In this document: positions 9,041 through 18,337 of the stretch, piece after piece
Layout: each line of letters opens with the position of its first letter
Numbering within the stretch: the first letter of the stretch is position 1
DNA from: Pseudomonas fluorescens
Lineage (GTDB): Bacteria > Pseudomonadota > Gammaproteobacteria > Pseudomonadales > Pseudomonadaceae
NCBI RefSeq assembly: GCF_019212185.1
Contig: NZ_CP078138.1
Location: 3,144,501-3,208,500 of the forward strand
DNA: 64,000 bases
Direction: 5' to 3'
Notes under the pieces: model-generated
Seen by the model: only the letters and a program-made list of their open reading frames with translations
The model's database searches: none
What the model was told of the DNA's origin: nothing
Position numbers and translations under genes: made by a program

Positions 9041-9172
9041 TTAGATTAGAAGCTTTTCCTAGAATAGGGCTTGGCGCAAGATCCAGCAACGCACCGCCAG
9101 AGTGCGAGCAACATGCCCAGGGCATGACCCGACTTTCCTCCTGCTTATAACAATGACGCCCAGGAGCCTCAG

Positions 9173-10483
9173 ATGACGCATACCCCCTCAAGCCCGCGCC
9201 GTGCCGCGGCAGCGGCCTTTATCGGCACCACCATCGAATTCTACGACTTCTACATCTATGCCTTCGCGGCAGCGCTGGTTCTTGGCCAACTGTTCTTCCC
9301 CAGTGAAAACCCGATGCTCAGCACCATGGCGGCGTTCGGCAGCTTCGCCGTGGGCTTTATCGCCCGGCCGTTCGCCGGCATGGTCTTCGGTCACCTCGGT
9401 GATCGCCTCGGGCGCAAGAAAATGCTCCTGCTGACCATCGTCCTGATGGGCGTCGCCACTACCTGCATCGGCCTGTTGCCGACCTACGCCCAGGCCGGTA
9501 TCTGGGCACCCATCGGCCTGGTGTTCCTGCGCTTGCTGCAAGGCATCTCGGTCGGTGGCGAGTGGGGCGGGGCGGTGTTGATGGCCAGCGAACACGCACC
9601 CAAGGGACGCAAAGTGTTCTTCGCCTCGTTCGCCCAGTGGGGCAGCCCGGCGGGCCTGTTGTTGGCGTTGATCGCCTTCCGTTGCATCAGCTCCATGGAG
9701 CAGGACGCGCTGATGAGTTGGGGCTGGCGGATTCCGTTCCTGATGAGCGGGGTGCTGATGATGGTCGGCCTGGCTATTCGTTTCGGCGTGCCGGAATCGC
9801 CGGAGTTCGCCGAGGTCAAGGACAGCGGCCAGACCGTCGCAAACCCAGTGCTGGAAGTGATCCGCAAGGACTGGAAAAGCATTCTGTTCGCAGCCCTGGC
9901 AGTGACCATTGGCTCCGGCGGTTTCTTCTTCACCAACACCTTCATGATCACCTACGTCACCCAGTATCAGGGCATCGCCAAGACCACCATCCTCGACTGC
10001 CTGTTCGTGGTCACCATCCTGCAGTTTCTCTCCCAACCCTGCTCGGCACTGCTCGCCGAACGCCTCGGCGAGGGGCGCTTTCTCAAGTGGGTGGCGAGCC
10101 TGTGCATCCTGGTGCCGTACCCGATGTTCCTGCTGGTGCAGACCGGCAATCTGTTCTACATGACCGCCGGCATCGCCTTGGCCGTACTGCTGTTGGCGGC
10201 GCTGTACGCGGTGATCGCCGGCTACATGGCCGAAGCCTTTCATGCCCGGGTGCGCTACTCCGGCATCTCGATCGCCTACCAGTTAGGCAGCGGCTTGACC
10301 GGTGGCCTGACCCCGCTGATCGGCACCTTCCTCGCCGGCTACTTCGCCGGGCAGTGGTGGCCGCTGGCAATTTTCTTCAGCGTGCTGGCTGTGATGTCGC
10401 TGGTTGGCGTACTCGGCCTGGCACATCTGCGTAGCGCCAATGCCAGGCCGCTGCCGCTGACTGTTTCCCAAGGAGCTGTTTAA
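9173..10483 (+). CDS. MFS transporter, metabolite:H+ symporter family
   Basis: A 436-residue, 12-helix carrier. The N-terminus AAAAAFIGTTIEFYDFYIYAF in pieces and the loop GHLGDRLGRKKMLLLTI are typical of the metabolite:H+ symporter branch (ShiA, KgtP, ProP relatives), as are LLQGISVGGEWGGAVLMASE and the conserved PESPEF after TM6. Such carriers import small organic acids or zwitterions with protons. The gene ends in TAATG, sharing one base with the start of the aldolase-family gene, so it is first in a tightly coupled catabolic operon, with the divergent LysR gene as likely regulator. The substrate is unknown; the following enzymes suggest a hydroxylated carboxylic acid. Confidence 0.9.
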   Translation: MTHTPSSPRRAAAAAFIGTTIEFYDFYIYAFAAALVLGQLFFPSENPMLSTMAAFGSFAVGFIARPFAGMVFGHLGDRLGRKKMLLLTIVLMGVATTCIGLLPTYAQAGIWAPIGLVFLRLLQGISVGGEWGGAVLMASEHAPKGRKVFFASFAQWGSPAGLLLALIAFRCISSMEQDALMSWGWRIPFLMSGVLMMVGLAIRFGVPESPEFAEVKDSGQTVANPVLEVIRKDWKSILFAALAVTIGSGGFFFTNTFMITYVTQYQGIAKTTILDCLFVVTILQFLSQPCSALLAERLGEGRFLKWVASLCILVPYPMFLLVQTGNLFYMTAGIALAVLLLAALYAVIAGYMAEAFHARVRYSGISIAYQLGSGLTGGLTPLIGTFLAGYFAGQWWPLAIFFSVLAVMSLVGVLGLAHLRSANARPLPLTVSQGAV

Positions 10484-11235
10484 TGAGCAAGCCCACTGGC
10501 ATGTCCGAGATCGAATGGCAGTCGCGCTGCGAACTGGCGGCGCTGTATCGGCTGATCGCCTACTACCGTATGACCGACCTGATCGACACCCACATCACCC
10601 TGCGGGTGCCGGGACCGCAGCGGCATTTCCTGATCAATCGCTACGGCGTGGCGTTCGAGAAAATGCGTGCCAGCGACCTGGTGCTGATCGACCTGGAAGG
10701 GAAGGTGGTCGACAGCCATGCCAGCGGCCACGTCAACGCAGCCGGCTTCGTCATCCATTCGGCGATCCATGAGGCGCGTCCGGACCTGCACTGCATCATC
10801 CATACCCACACCGCAGCGGGCATGGCGGTGGCGGCCCAGCGCGATGGTCTGTTGCCGCTGACCCAGCACGCGCTGAAGTTCTACGGCAACCTGGCGTACC
10901 ACACCTACGAAGGCATCGCCCTGTCGATGGCCGAGCGCGAGCGACTGGTGGCGGATCTCGGTTCGCACAAGGCGATGATCCTGCGCAACCACGGCCTGCT
11001 GGCGGCCGGCGGTAGCGTGGCGGCGGCGTTCCACGAGATCTACTTCCTCGAACGTGCCTGCCAGGCACAGATCCAGGCGCTGTCCTGTGGCGTGGCGCTG
11101 AACATTCCCGATGAAGCCGTGTGTCGACACACTGCCGCGCAGTTTGGCCGTGACGGCATCGACGGGATTATCGACCTGGCCTGGCAGGCGGCGCTCAGTC
11201 TGATCGACGGGCAGCGTGCCGAGTGGTGCAGCTGA
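10483..11235 (+). CDS. Class II aldolase/adducin family protein
   Basis: The 250-residue protein is the size of FucA/AraD-type class II aldolases and epimerases. Zinc-ligand histidines are visible in the IIHTHTAAGMAV segment (about residues 104-115), with a further candidate in ILRNHGLLAAGG (about 167). GHVNAAGFVIHSAIHEARPD in pieces is the usual segment before the first His pair. The ATG uses the last base of the upstream TAA (TAATG), and the next gene starts 2 bases after its stop, so the three genes are translationally linked. It probably cleaves or decarboxylates a hydroxy or keto acid, but this superfamily varies and the substrate is open. Confidence 0.85.
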   Translation: MSKPTGMSEIEWQSRCELAALYRLIAYYRMTDLIDTHITLRVPGPQRHFLINRYGVAFEKMRASDLVLIDLEGKVVDSHASGHVNAAGFVIHSAIHEARPDLHCIIHTHTAAGMAVAAQRDGLLPLTQHALKFYGNLAYHTYEGIALSMAERERLVADLGSHKAMILRNHGLLAAGGSVAAAFHEIYFLERACQAQIQALSCGVALNIPDEAVCRHTAAQFGRDGIDGIIDLAWQAALSLIDGQRAEWCS

Positions 11236-11237
11236 CC

Positions 11238-12170
11238 ATGGCCGCTATCGTCTTGTTATGCCAGAACCCGGCGCTGACCGATTGGCTGGCCACGCTTTTC
11301 GCCCGCCATGCACCAGAGTTGCCGGTGTTGCGCCCTGAAGATCCCGGTGCGGACCAGGCCGAGGTTGCGCTGTGCTGGTTTCCCCCGGCGGGCAGCCTCG
11401 GCGCCCTGGGCAACCTGCGCCTGGTCTATTCGATTGGCTCGGGGGTCGATCACCTGGCCCAGGACCCGTCGCGCGATCCGTCGGTGCCGGTGTGCCGCGT
11501 GGTCGATCCGGATCACACCCTGGGCATGAGCGAGTACGTGCACTGGGGCGTGCTGCACTTTCATCGCGGCTTCGACCAGGTCATCGCCGGCCACCCCCGG
11601 CAACACTGGCAGCGCCCAGTGCAGCGCAAGGCTGAGGATTTCAGGGTCGGGGTCATGGGCCTGGGGGCGATTGGCGCGCCGGTGGCCGTGCGTCTGGCCG
11701 AGGCCGGCTACGCTGTGCGCGGTTGGGCGCGGACGCCCCGGCTGATTGACGGCGTCAGCACCTTTGACGGCGCCGCCGCGCTGCCGGCATTTCTGGAAGA
11801 GCTGGATGTGCTGGTCAACCTGCTGCCGCTGACCGCCGCCACCGAAGGCGTGCTGGGCCGCGAGGTGTTCCGGCACATGGCAAAAGGCAGCGCGCTGATC
11901 AACTGCGGTCGTGGCCAACACCTGAATCACCCGGACCTGCAGCAGGCCCTGGCCAGTGGGCAGTTGCGCGGTGCCTTGCTCGATGTGTTCGAGCAGGAAC
12001 CGTTGCCCGCGGATTCGCCGCTGTGGCGCACGCCGGGGGTCTGGGTGACGCCGCACATGGCGTCCGCCGCCTCGGACCTGTGCATCGCCCGGCAGGTGAG
12101 CGACAACGTGGCGCGGCTGAGTGCAGGGCTGACATTGAACAATCTGGTCGATCCCGAACAGGGTTATTGA
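11238..12170 (+). CDS. GhrA-like D-2-hydroxyacid dehydrogenase
   Basis: From ATG 11238 the product has 310 residues (GTG at 11223 would add five). It matches the glyoxylate/hydroxypyruvate reductase A type: a short N-terminal domain with LRLVYSIGSGVDHL, a Rossmann domain with the nucleotide motif GVMGLGAIGAPVAVRLAEAG and the catalytic triad of the family visible as Arg in NCGRGQHL, Glu in VFEQEPLP and His in TPHMAS. It should reduce or oxidise a 2-keto/2-hydroxy acid with NAD(P)H. It lies 2 bases behind the aldolase gene, suggesting it handles the aldolase product. The exact substrate is not evident. Confidence 0.87.
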   Translation: MAAIVLLCQNPALTDWLATLFARHAPELPVLRPEDPGADQAEVALCWFPPAGSLGALGNLRLVYSIGSGVDHLAQDPSRDPSVPVCRVVDPDHTLGMSEYVHWGVLHFHRGFDQVIAGHPRQHWQRPVQRKAEDFRVGVMGLGAIGAPVAVRLAEAGYAVRGWARTPRLIDGVSTFDGAAALPAFLEELDVLVNLLPLTAATEGVLGREVFRHMAKGSALINCGRGQHLNHPDLQQALASGQLRGALLDVFEQEPLPADSPLWRTPGVWVTPHMASAASDLCIARQVSDNVARLSAGLTLNNLVDPEQGY

Positions 12171-12242
12171 ACGGACAACGGATTAATCACTGCGCTCGCC
12201 AGTGGGGCTGGCGCGCAGTCTGAAACGGCATGAGGTTCATCT

Positions 12243-13265
12243 ATGAAGACGTTTTTCCACCCGGCCCAGCGCCTGCACCATCCTCGTTCCTACCTGTCGC
12301 GCGGGCAGATGCGTGAGCCGCAGGAGATCCCTCAACGCATCGATCCGCTGCTGGCGGTGGTCGAGCAACTGGGTTACCCGCTGCTGGAACCGGCCGACCA
12401 CGGCCAGGCGCCGCTCGCTGCGGTGCACAGCCCGGCCTACCTGGACTACCTGAGCAGCGCCTACCAGCAGTGGCACGAAGTGCCGGAGGATTGGGGCGAC
12501 GAGGTGATGTCGAACATCTATATCCGCGAAGGCAATCCACTGCGCGGAATCCTCGGCAAGACCGCGCGTTACCTGGCCGATGGCAGTTGCCCGATTGGCC
12601 GGCACACCTGGCAGGCGGCCTACTGGTCGGCGCAGAGTGCAGTGGCCGCAGCCCACGCGATTATCGAAGGCGACCAGGCGGCTTACGCCCTGTGCCGTCC
12701 ACCGGGGCACCATGCCCGGGCCGAGGGCGCAGGCGGTTTCTGCTTCCTCAACAACGCGGCGATTGCCGCTCAGGTGTTGCGCGGCAAGTTTGCCAAGGTC
12801 GCGGTGCTCGACACCGACATGCACCACGGCCAGGGCATCCAGGAGATCTTCTACGAGCGCGACGATGTGCTCTACGTGTCGATCCATGGCGATCCGACCA
12901 ACTTCTACCCGGTGGTGGCCGGTTTCGACGATGAGATCGGCACAGGGCATGGCGAGGGCTTCAACCTCAATCTGCCCATGGCCCACGGCTCCAGCGAGGC
13001 GGATTTCTTCGCTTGCATGGATCAGGCAGAGACGGCACTGCGCGACTTTGCCCCGGACGTACTGGTGTTGTCCCTGGGCTTCGACATCTATGAAAACGAT
13101 CCGCAGTCCAAAGTCGCTGTCACCCACGAAGGCTTCCGCATCCTCGGCCAGCGGATCAAGGCCCTCGGCCTGCCGTGCGTGGTGGTGCAGGAGGGCGGCT
13201 ACGACATCGCCACCCTCGACGAAAACGCCAAGCGCTTCTTCGACGGTTTGACCGCTTCACGCTGA
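12243..13265 (+). CDS. Acetylpolyamine amidohydrolase (histone deacetylase fold)
   Basis: The 340-residue protein is an arginase/deacetylase-fold enzyme of the acetylpolyamine amidohydrolase type (compare AphA and AphB of P. aeruginosa, 340-350 residues). Active-site elements are all present: the His pair in PPGHHARAEG (H156-H157), zinc ligands D192 and H194 in DTDMHHGQG, D281 in GFDIYEND and the catalytic Tyr320 in QEGGYDIA. The N-terminal MKTFFHPAQRLHHP and the insert around 60-100 (GDEVMSNIYIREGNPLRG) fit the polyamine rather than the histone branch. It removes acetyl groups from acetylated polyamines or similar amides. It follows the dehydrogenase gene by 72 bases, probably in the same operon. 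Confidence 0.9.
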   Translation: MKTFFHPAQRLHHPRSYLSRGQMREPQEIPQRIDPLLAVVEQLGYPLLEPADHGQAPLAAVHSPAYLDYLSSAYQQWHEVPEDWGDEVMSNIYIREGNPLRGILGKTARYLADGSCPIGRHTWQAAYWSAQSAVAAAHAIIEGDQAAYALCRPPGHHARAEGAGGFCFLNNAAIAAQVLRGKFAKVAVLDTDMHHGQGIQEIFYERDDVLYVSIHGDPTNFYPVVAGFDDEIGTGHGEGFNLNLPMAHGSSEADFFACMDQAETALRDFAPDVLVLSLGFDIYENDPQSKVAVTHEGFRILGQRIKALGLPCVVVQEGGYDIATLDENAKRFFDGLTASR

Positions 13266-13274
13266 TGGCTTTTC

Positions 13275-13297
13275 CCCGGGCTGCTGGCCGGCCCGGG
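13275..13297 (+). terminator. Weak hairpin after the deacetylase gene
   Basis: CCCGGGC (13275-13281) and GCCCGGG (13291-13297) form a strong stem with a 9-base loop, 10 bases past the stop. There is no T-run, so it could be an attenuating or mRNA-stabilising hairpin ahead of the porin gene. Confidence 0.35.
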
Positions 13298-13443
13298 CAC
13301 TCCCTAAAACAACAAGGGTGCAACTTTCGCCTCGGCGCAAGTTAGCGGTCGGGCTTGCTGCTGCCTGATCCACAGACACCTGGTCAATAACAATAAAAAT
13401 TCAACGCTGCCGTTATTCAACGTTGGCAATAAGGAACAACACC

Positions 13444-14781
13444 ATGTGGTTCAAACTTTTTACCTTGATGGCCGGCGCCAGTGTCTGCCTGAACAGTGCA
13501 ACCGTGAGCGCGGCTGAATCGGGCTTTATTGAAGACAGCAGCACTTCGGTGGGGCTGCGCAACTTCTACTGGAACGCCGATAACCGTAACGGCAGTTACC
13601 GCAATCCAGAGGGCGAGCGGCAAAGTTATCGCCAGGAGTGGGCACAAGGGGTGCTGGCCAAGTTCAACTCCGGTTTTACCCAGGGCTTGGTGGGGTTTGG
13701 CCTGGATGCGCATTACATGGGCGCCCTGAAACTCGATGGCGGCAATGGCCGGGTCGGTGATGGCATCGGTAATGGCGGCATTGTTTCGCGGGACAACGAC
13801 GGCGAGCCGAAAAGCGGCTACTCCAAGGCCGGTGGCGCGGTGAAGATGCGTGTTGGTCAGACTGAACTGGCCTACGGCGACCTGTTCCCCGATTCGCCGG
13901 TGCTCAAGTACGGTGATATTCGTCTGCTGCCACAAACCCTCAGGGGTTGGAATGCCACGGACCGCTCAATTGAAGGCTTGACCCTGAGTGGCGGGCGGTT
14001 TGTTTCCAGCAGCGATCGGGCGCAACCGAATCACGGTGGGGATCTGGGCACGGCTTACAGCGGGCGTCAGCCGGACAGTGAGTTTGTCAGTTACTACGGC
14101 GGTATTTATAGCGGGATCAATAACGTCAAGATCAAACTCTTCGGTTCCGAACTGGACGATATCTGGAATCAGCAATTTGCCTCGATTGATTATCGCCTGC
14201 CATTAAATGTCGGCGGTGTGGTCAACACCGGGGTCAATTACTACCGCACCCGTAATACCGGCGCGGCGTTGTTGGGGGATATTCGCAACGATGCCTGGAG
14301 CACCCGGGTGGGGTATGCGCTGGCCGGGCACAAGTTTGAATTGGCGTATACGCAGATCGATGGCGACCAGCCCTTCGACTATGTCTGGAACAGTTTTGAT
14401 ATTGAACTGGATGCAGCGTCCCAGGGCAGTGACTTCAACAGCCCCAACGAAAAGGCCTGGAGTGCCCGCTATGACCTGGATGCCGCCGTGCTCGGCGTAC
14501 CCGGCCTGACCTTCACCGCCCGCTACATTCGCGGTACCGACATCGACGGCCGCGATGCCGGCGGCGCCTATTCGCGCTACCAGGCGGTGCGCGACGGTTC
14601 GCAGTGGGAGCGTGATCTGTGGGTCAAGTACGTGGTGCAGTCAGGCCCGGCGAAAAACCTCTCGCTACGCCTGATGCTCGCCTCGATGCGCACCGGCGGG
14701 GATTACGGCGCGATTGCCAATGACCTCGACCAGACGCGGATCATCCTCGATTACCCGTTGGATCTGGGGTTTCTGAAGTAA
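13444..14781 (+). CDS. OprD-family outer membrane porin
   Basis: I take ATG 13444, which gives a Sec signal peptide (MWFKLFTLMAGASVCLNSA, cleavage near AAESG) preceded by AAGGAACAAC; a TTG at 13423 in frame is less likely. The 446-residue product has OprD hallmarks: GFIEDSSTSVGLRNFYWNAD after cleavage in pieces, LPQTLRGWNATDRSIEGLTLSGGRF-like central region, a C-terminal LSLRLMLASMR and an aromatic-poor last strand. OprD porins are 18-strand substrate-specific channels for basic amino acids, small acids or peptides. Position behind the transporter and catabolic genes suggests it admits the same substrate. A terminator follows. Confidence 0.92.
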   Translation: MWFKLFTLMAGASVCLNSATVSAAESGFIEDSSTSVGLRNFYWNADNRNGSYRNPEGERQSYRQEWAQGVLAKFNSGFTQGLVGFGLDAHYMGALKLDGGNGRVGDGIGNGGIVSRDNDGEPKSGYSKAGGAVKMRVGQTELAYGDLFPDSPVLKYGDIRLLPQTLRGWNATDRSIEGLTLSGGRFVSSSDRAQPNHGGDLGTAYSGRQPDSEFVSYYGGIYSGINNVKIKLFGSELDDIWNQQFASIDYRLPLNVGGVVNTGVNYYRTRNTGAALLGDIRNDAWSTRVGYALAGHKFELAYTQIDGDQPFDYVWNSFDIELDAASQGSDFNSPNEKAWSARYDLDAAVLGVPGLTFTARYIRGTDIDGRDAGGAYSRYQAVRDGSQWERDLWVKYVVQSGPAKNLSLRLMLASMRTGGDYGAIANDLDQTRIILDYPLDLGFLK

Positions 14782-14800
14782 GACCCGAAACAATTCAGCC

Positions 14801-14827
14801 CCTGTGGGAGCGGGCCCCACAGGTTTT
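14801..14827 (+). terminator. Rho-independent terminator of the OprD gene
   Basis: CCTGTGGG (14801-14808) pairs with CCCACAGG (14816-14823), followed by TTTT. It lies 20 bases after the stop and appears to be REP-derived. Confidence 0.65.
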
Positions 14828-14862
14828 GCATGCGCCCCAGGACCCTGTGGGAGTTGGCTTCC

Positions 14863-15912
14863 TCACGCACTTTTCCGCTCAATCACCTCGCACTGCAGCA
14901 GATTCAATCGCTGCACCTCGTCTTCAACCGGCAACACCCCCAGGCTCTGCAGAACCCGTGTCGCCGCCAGCACACCGATCTCCAGGGCAGGCGGGCGGAT
15001 GCTGCTCAGGCTCGGCAGGAGCATTTCGGCGAAGGGGTAGTCGCCGAAGCCGAGCACTGCGCAGTCTTCGGGGATCTTCAGTCCGGCGCGTTGTCCAGCC
15101 AGCAAGCCACCGGCGGCGAGGTTGTCATTGGCAAAGATGATGGCGTCGGGTGGTGACGCACTGTTCATCAACGCCTCCATGGCCTGTTTGCCCGCGTCGA
15201 ACGGCGGCCGTCCGGCATCCGGTGCGAACACCCAGGGCTGCAGACCCAGCTCTGCAAGGCAGGCGGCATAGCCGTCGCGCCGCTCCAGCGCGCTGAAGTC
15301 GCCGGCGGCGCTGTTCTGCACAAAGGCGATGCGCCGAAAACCCTTGCCATGCAAATAACGCGCGGCGCTGACACCGACTTCATAGTGGGAGAAACCGATC
15401 TGCAGCGGCTCGCGCTCGGGTTGGTAGTCCCAGGTCTCGATCACCGGAATGTCGGCCTCGCTGATCATCTTCTCGGTGCCGGCGCTGTGGAAGTGGCTGG
15501 TCAGCACCAGGGCCGCCGGCGACCAGCCGAGAAAGGCCCGTACCGCGCTCTCTTCCTGCTCGGCGCTGAAATAACTCGAGGCCAGCAGCAACTGGTAGCC
15601 GTGCTGGCTTAGGGTGTCGCTGAAACCCTGGATGGTGTTGGCGAAAATCGGTCCGGAGATGTTCGGAATCACCATGCCGACGATCTTGCCCCGCGCCGAG
15701 GCCAAACCGCCGGCGACCAGGTTGGGCACATAACCCAATTGCGCCACGACCGCGGCGATCCGCTCCCGGCGCTCAGGGGATACCTGCTCCGGCTGATTGA
15801 AGTAGCGCGACACAGTGATCGCCGAGACACCGGCCTGGCGGGCCACGGTATCGAGCGTGACGCGTCCGGCGCCACGGCGCTTGCGGGGTTTGTCCTGATC
15901 CAAGGCGTGCAT
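14863..15912 (-). CDS. LacI-family transcriptional repressor
   Basis: The 349-residue protein has an N-terminal lambda-repressor-like helix-turn-helix (VTLDTVARQAGVSAITVSRY, about residues 18-37), the hinge with YVPNLVAGGLASAR and a periplasmic-binding-protein-like effector domain (about 70-345) with IVGMVIPNISGPIFA and AIIFANDNLAAGGL. It resembles the GntR/IdnR-like branch of LacI proteins. It is divergent from the TonB receptor gene, and a near-palindromic LacI-type operator lies at the receptor's predicted start point, so it probably represses the 16.1-21.7 kb operon until a ligand binds. The effector is unknown; sugar-type effectors are usual, which would be odd for a sulfur-related operon. 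Confidence 0.92.
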   Translation of the reverse strand: MHALDQDKPRKRRGAGRVTLDTVARQAGVSAITVSRYFNQPEQVSPERRERIAAVVAQLGYVPNLVAGGLASARGKIVGMVIPNISGPIFANTIQGFSDTLSQHGYQLLLASSYFSAEQEESAVRAFLGWSPAALVLTSHFHSAGTEKMISEADIPVIETWDYQPEREPLQIGFSHYEVGVSAARYLHGKGFRRIAFVQNSAAGDFSALERRDGYAACLAELGLQPWVFAPDAGRPPFDAGKQAMEALMNSASPPDAIIFANDNLAAGGLLAGQRAGLKIPEDCAVLGFGDYPFAEMLLPSLSSIRPPALEIGVLAATRVLQSLGVLPVEDEVQRLNLLQCEVIERKSA

Positions 15913-15955
15913 CCTCGATAAAACTAAAAGGCATATAAAGCTAATTTATAAGTAT

Positions 15956-15985
15956 TTGACGATCTATGAGCGGGTTGTCGATACT
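15956..15985 (+). promoter_or_regulatory. Predicted promoter of the TonB receptor operon
   Basis: TTGACG (15956-15961) and GATACT (15980-15985) are separated by 18 bases. Transcription would start near 15992, inside the LacI-type operator, and leave a leader of about 120 bases before the receptor ATG. This is a by-eye assignment. Confidence 0.45.
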
Positions 15986-15990
15986 TGTGA

Positions 15991-16004
15991 TGGTAGCGCT
16001 AACA
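15991..16004. promoter_or_regulatory. LacI-type operator TGGTAGCGCTAACA
   Basis: A 14-base near-palindrome with the central CG step and TAGCGCTA core typical of LacI/GalR-family operators. Only one base pair of the outer arms departs from symmetry. It overlaps the predicted start point of the receptor operon, a position suited to repression by the divergently encoded LacI protein. Confidence 0.65.
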
Positions 16005-16109
16005 AAGCGCGTTGTCTGCTACTCGCTCGAGCGAATGCCCAAGACATATTCAAGGCGCTGTCGTCGTCGAACGGCAGCGGATCAGGGCACATTTTCGAGT
16101 GGTCAGACC

Positions 16110-18335
16110 ATGCACAAATTTCCTCGCCAACCCAAGCGCCTGGCGCAATCGATTCGCGCCGCCAGTTGGTTGTTTGCCGGCCTGGCAGCCTTGCCTGCAC
16201 CCGCTGCATTCGCGGCAGGCACTGGCGAGCAGGAGGCCACGCTGCAAGCTGTGACGGTCACGGCCACCCGCCGTGAAGAGTCGCTGCAGAAAGTCCCGGT
16301 AGCGGTCTCGGTGATCGATGGCGAGCAACTGGAACGCGACAGCCGCAACAGTGTGGCGACGATCGTCCAGCAAGTGCCGTCGTTGAATTTCCGCACCGGT
16401 GCCTCAAACAAGGACACCTCATTGTTTGTCCGTGGCGTGGGCACCATTTCCACGTCGCCAGGGGTCGAGCCGACCGTGGCGACGGTGATCGATGGCGTGG
16501 TTTATGCCCGTCCCGGGCAGGCCACCCTCGACCTGATGGACCTGCAGCGGGTCGAAGTTCTGCGGGGTCCGCAGGGCACGTTGTTCGGCAAGAACGCCTC
16601 GGCCGGGGTGTTGAACATCACCAGCAAGGTGCCGACCGCCGAAACTCACGGTTACGTCGATCAGTCGTATTTCAGTGGCAACGAAAGCCGCACCCGCTTC
16701 GGCCTCGGCGGCAGCCTGATTCCCGAGACCCTGAAAGGCTCGATCACCACGCTGTTCGGCAGCTACGACGGCAACGTCGATAACCTGTACAACGGCCAGG
16801 AAGTTAACGGCTATAACCGCAAGGGCGCACGGGGCAAACTCGAATTCACACCTAACGATGAGCTGACGTTCACCTTCATCGCCGACTACATGCAGTCCCA
16901 CGACGATGCGCCCAACGGGGTGGTCAGCCAGGCGCTGACTCCGGCCTTTGCCAGTGCCTTGAACCCGGTGCGGGCCAGCAGTGATAACCGCAAGATCAAC
17001 ACCAATACCCGCACCCACGTCGAGGACGTCAACAAGGGCCTGTCCGGCCAACTCGACTGGCAACTCGGCGACTACACCCTGACCTCGATCACCGCCTGGC
17101 GTGGCTGGGACAACACCCAGTACCAGGATGGCGACCGTCTGGGCACCATCACTGCCGCGTTCCCCGGCACCGCGGACAAAGGCGACCTGGCGTTCGATCA
17201 ATACTCCCAGGAGCTGCGCCTGGCCTCGCCGAAAGGTGAGTTTCTCGAGTACGTTGGCGGCCTGTTCTATATGCACGGCAAGGACGACGAGACCTACCAG
17301 CGCACCCTGACCACACCCACCAGCAGCAACCGTGGGATTGCCGATTACAGCACCAGCAACGACAGTTATGCGGTATTTGGCGAAAGCACCCTGAACTTCA
17401 GGTCGGACTTTCGCGGGATCGCCGGCCTGCGCTTTACCCATGATGACCTGGAATACGATCACCGCCGGGTCTCGACTTCAGCCACCACCGTCAGCGGCAT
17501 CCAGCCGGCCACCAGCAGTTCCGGTTCGGTGGACGAGGACGGGTGGTCCGGGCGCCTGGGCCTGCAGTACGACCTGAGCGATTCGGTCACCAGCTACCTG
17601 ACCTACTCACGTGGCTACAAGGGACCGGCCTACAACGTGTTTTTCAACATGCAGCCGCGCGACACCGAAGCGCTCAAGCCGGAAACTTCCAATACCTGGG
17701 AGGCGGGGATCAAGGCCACGACCTGGAACAATCGCCTGACCACCAACCTGGCGGTGTTCCACAGTGAATACGACAACTACCAGGCGAACTTCTTCGATAC
17801 CGTTGCCGGGCAAGTGGTCACGCGTCTGATCAACGCCGGCAGTGTCAGCACCGAAGGGGTAGAACTCGATTACGCCCTGCAGGCAACCCGCCAATTGAAG
17901 CTCTCCGGGGCGCTGGCCTACACCCATGCGCGCATCGATCAGTTCGCCTGCCCGGCGGGTGCGGCGGCCTCTTGCAATGTCGATGGCAAGCCACTGCCTT
18001 ACACCCCGGACTGGAAGAGCTATGTACGGGCCGACTACAACATCCCGCTGGACAATGGCCTGGATATCGAACTGGGCACCGACTACAGCTGGCAGAGCGA
18101 AGTGCAGTACGACATCAGCCAGAACCCCGACACCAAACAGGGCGCCTACGGCCTATGGAATGCCAGTGTTGCCCTGGCCGATTACACCGACGGCTGGCGC
18201 GTCGCGCTGCTGGCGAAGAACCTCACCGACAAGTCGTACTCGCCGTTGCTCGCCAGCGGTGGCAGCTACATTTACCGCGCCGTACCCCGTGACGACGAGC
18301 GCTACTTCGGCGTGCAATTGCGCAAGGATTTCTAA
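16110..18335 (+). CDS. TonB-dependent outer membrane receptor
   Basis: I choose ATG 16110 (741 residues) because it begins a clear signal peptide (MHKFPRQPKRLAQSIRAASW onward to AFAAG). The open frame extends upstream to 15966 but with non-signal sequence. The TonB box is visible as LQAVTVTATRREES; the plug domain follows (about 65-175) with QVPSLNFRTGASN and DLQRVEVLRGPQGTLFGKN, then a 22-strand barrel ending in ERYFGVQLRKDF with a terminal Phe. It imports a bulky or scarce substrate using TonB energy. It has the look of the large Proteobacterial receptor group used for non-iron substrates. The monooxygenase gene starts 2 bases after the stop, so the receptor serves that pathway. Confidence 0.92.
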   Translation: MHKFPRQPKRLAQSIRAASWLFAGLAALPAPAAFAAGTGEQEATLQAVTVTATRREESLQKVPVAVSVIDGEQLERDSRNSVATIVQQVPSLNFRTGASNKDTSLFVRGVGTISTSPGVEPTVATVIDGVVYARPGQATLDLMDLQRVEVLRGPQGTLFGKNASAGVLNITSKVPTAETHGYVDQSYFSGNESRTRFGLGGSLIPETLKGSITTLFGSYDGNVDNLYNGQEVNGYNRKGARGKLEFTPNDELTFTFIADYMQSHDDAPNGVVSQALTPAFASALNPVRASSDNRKINTNTRTHVEDVNKGLSGQLDWQLGDYTLTSITAWRGWDNTQYQDGDRLGTITAAFPGTADKGDLAFDQYSQELRLASPKGEFLEYVGGLFYMHGKDDETYQRTLTTPTSSNRGIADYSTSNDSYAVFGESTLNFRSDFRGIAGLRFTHDDLEYDHRRVSTSATTVSGIQPATSSSGSVDEDGWSGRLGLQYDLSDSVTSYLTYSRGYKGPAYNVFFNMQPRDTEALKPETSNTWEAGIKATTWNNRLTTNLAVFHSEYDNYQANFFDTVAGQVVTRLINAGSVSTEGVELDYALQATRQLKLSGALAYTHARIDQFACPAGAAASCNVDGKPLPYTPDWKSYVRADYNIPLDNGLDIELGTDYSWQSEVQYDISQNPDTKQGAYGLWNASVALADYTDGWRVALLAKNLTDKSYSPLLASGGSYIYRAVPRDDERYFGVQLRKDF

Positions 18336-18337
18336 GC

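Noticed and set aside
15966..16109. N-terminal extension of the TonB receptor
   Set aside because: The upstream in-frame codons cover the operator and lack signal character; the signal peptide begins at ATG 16110.
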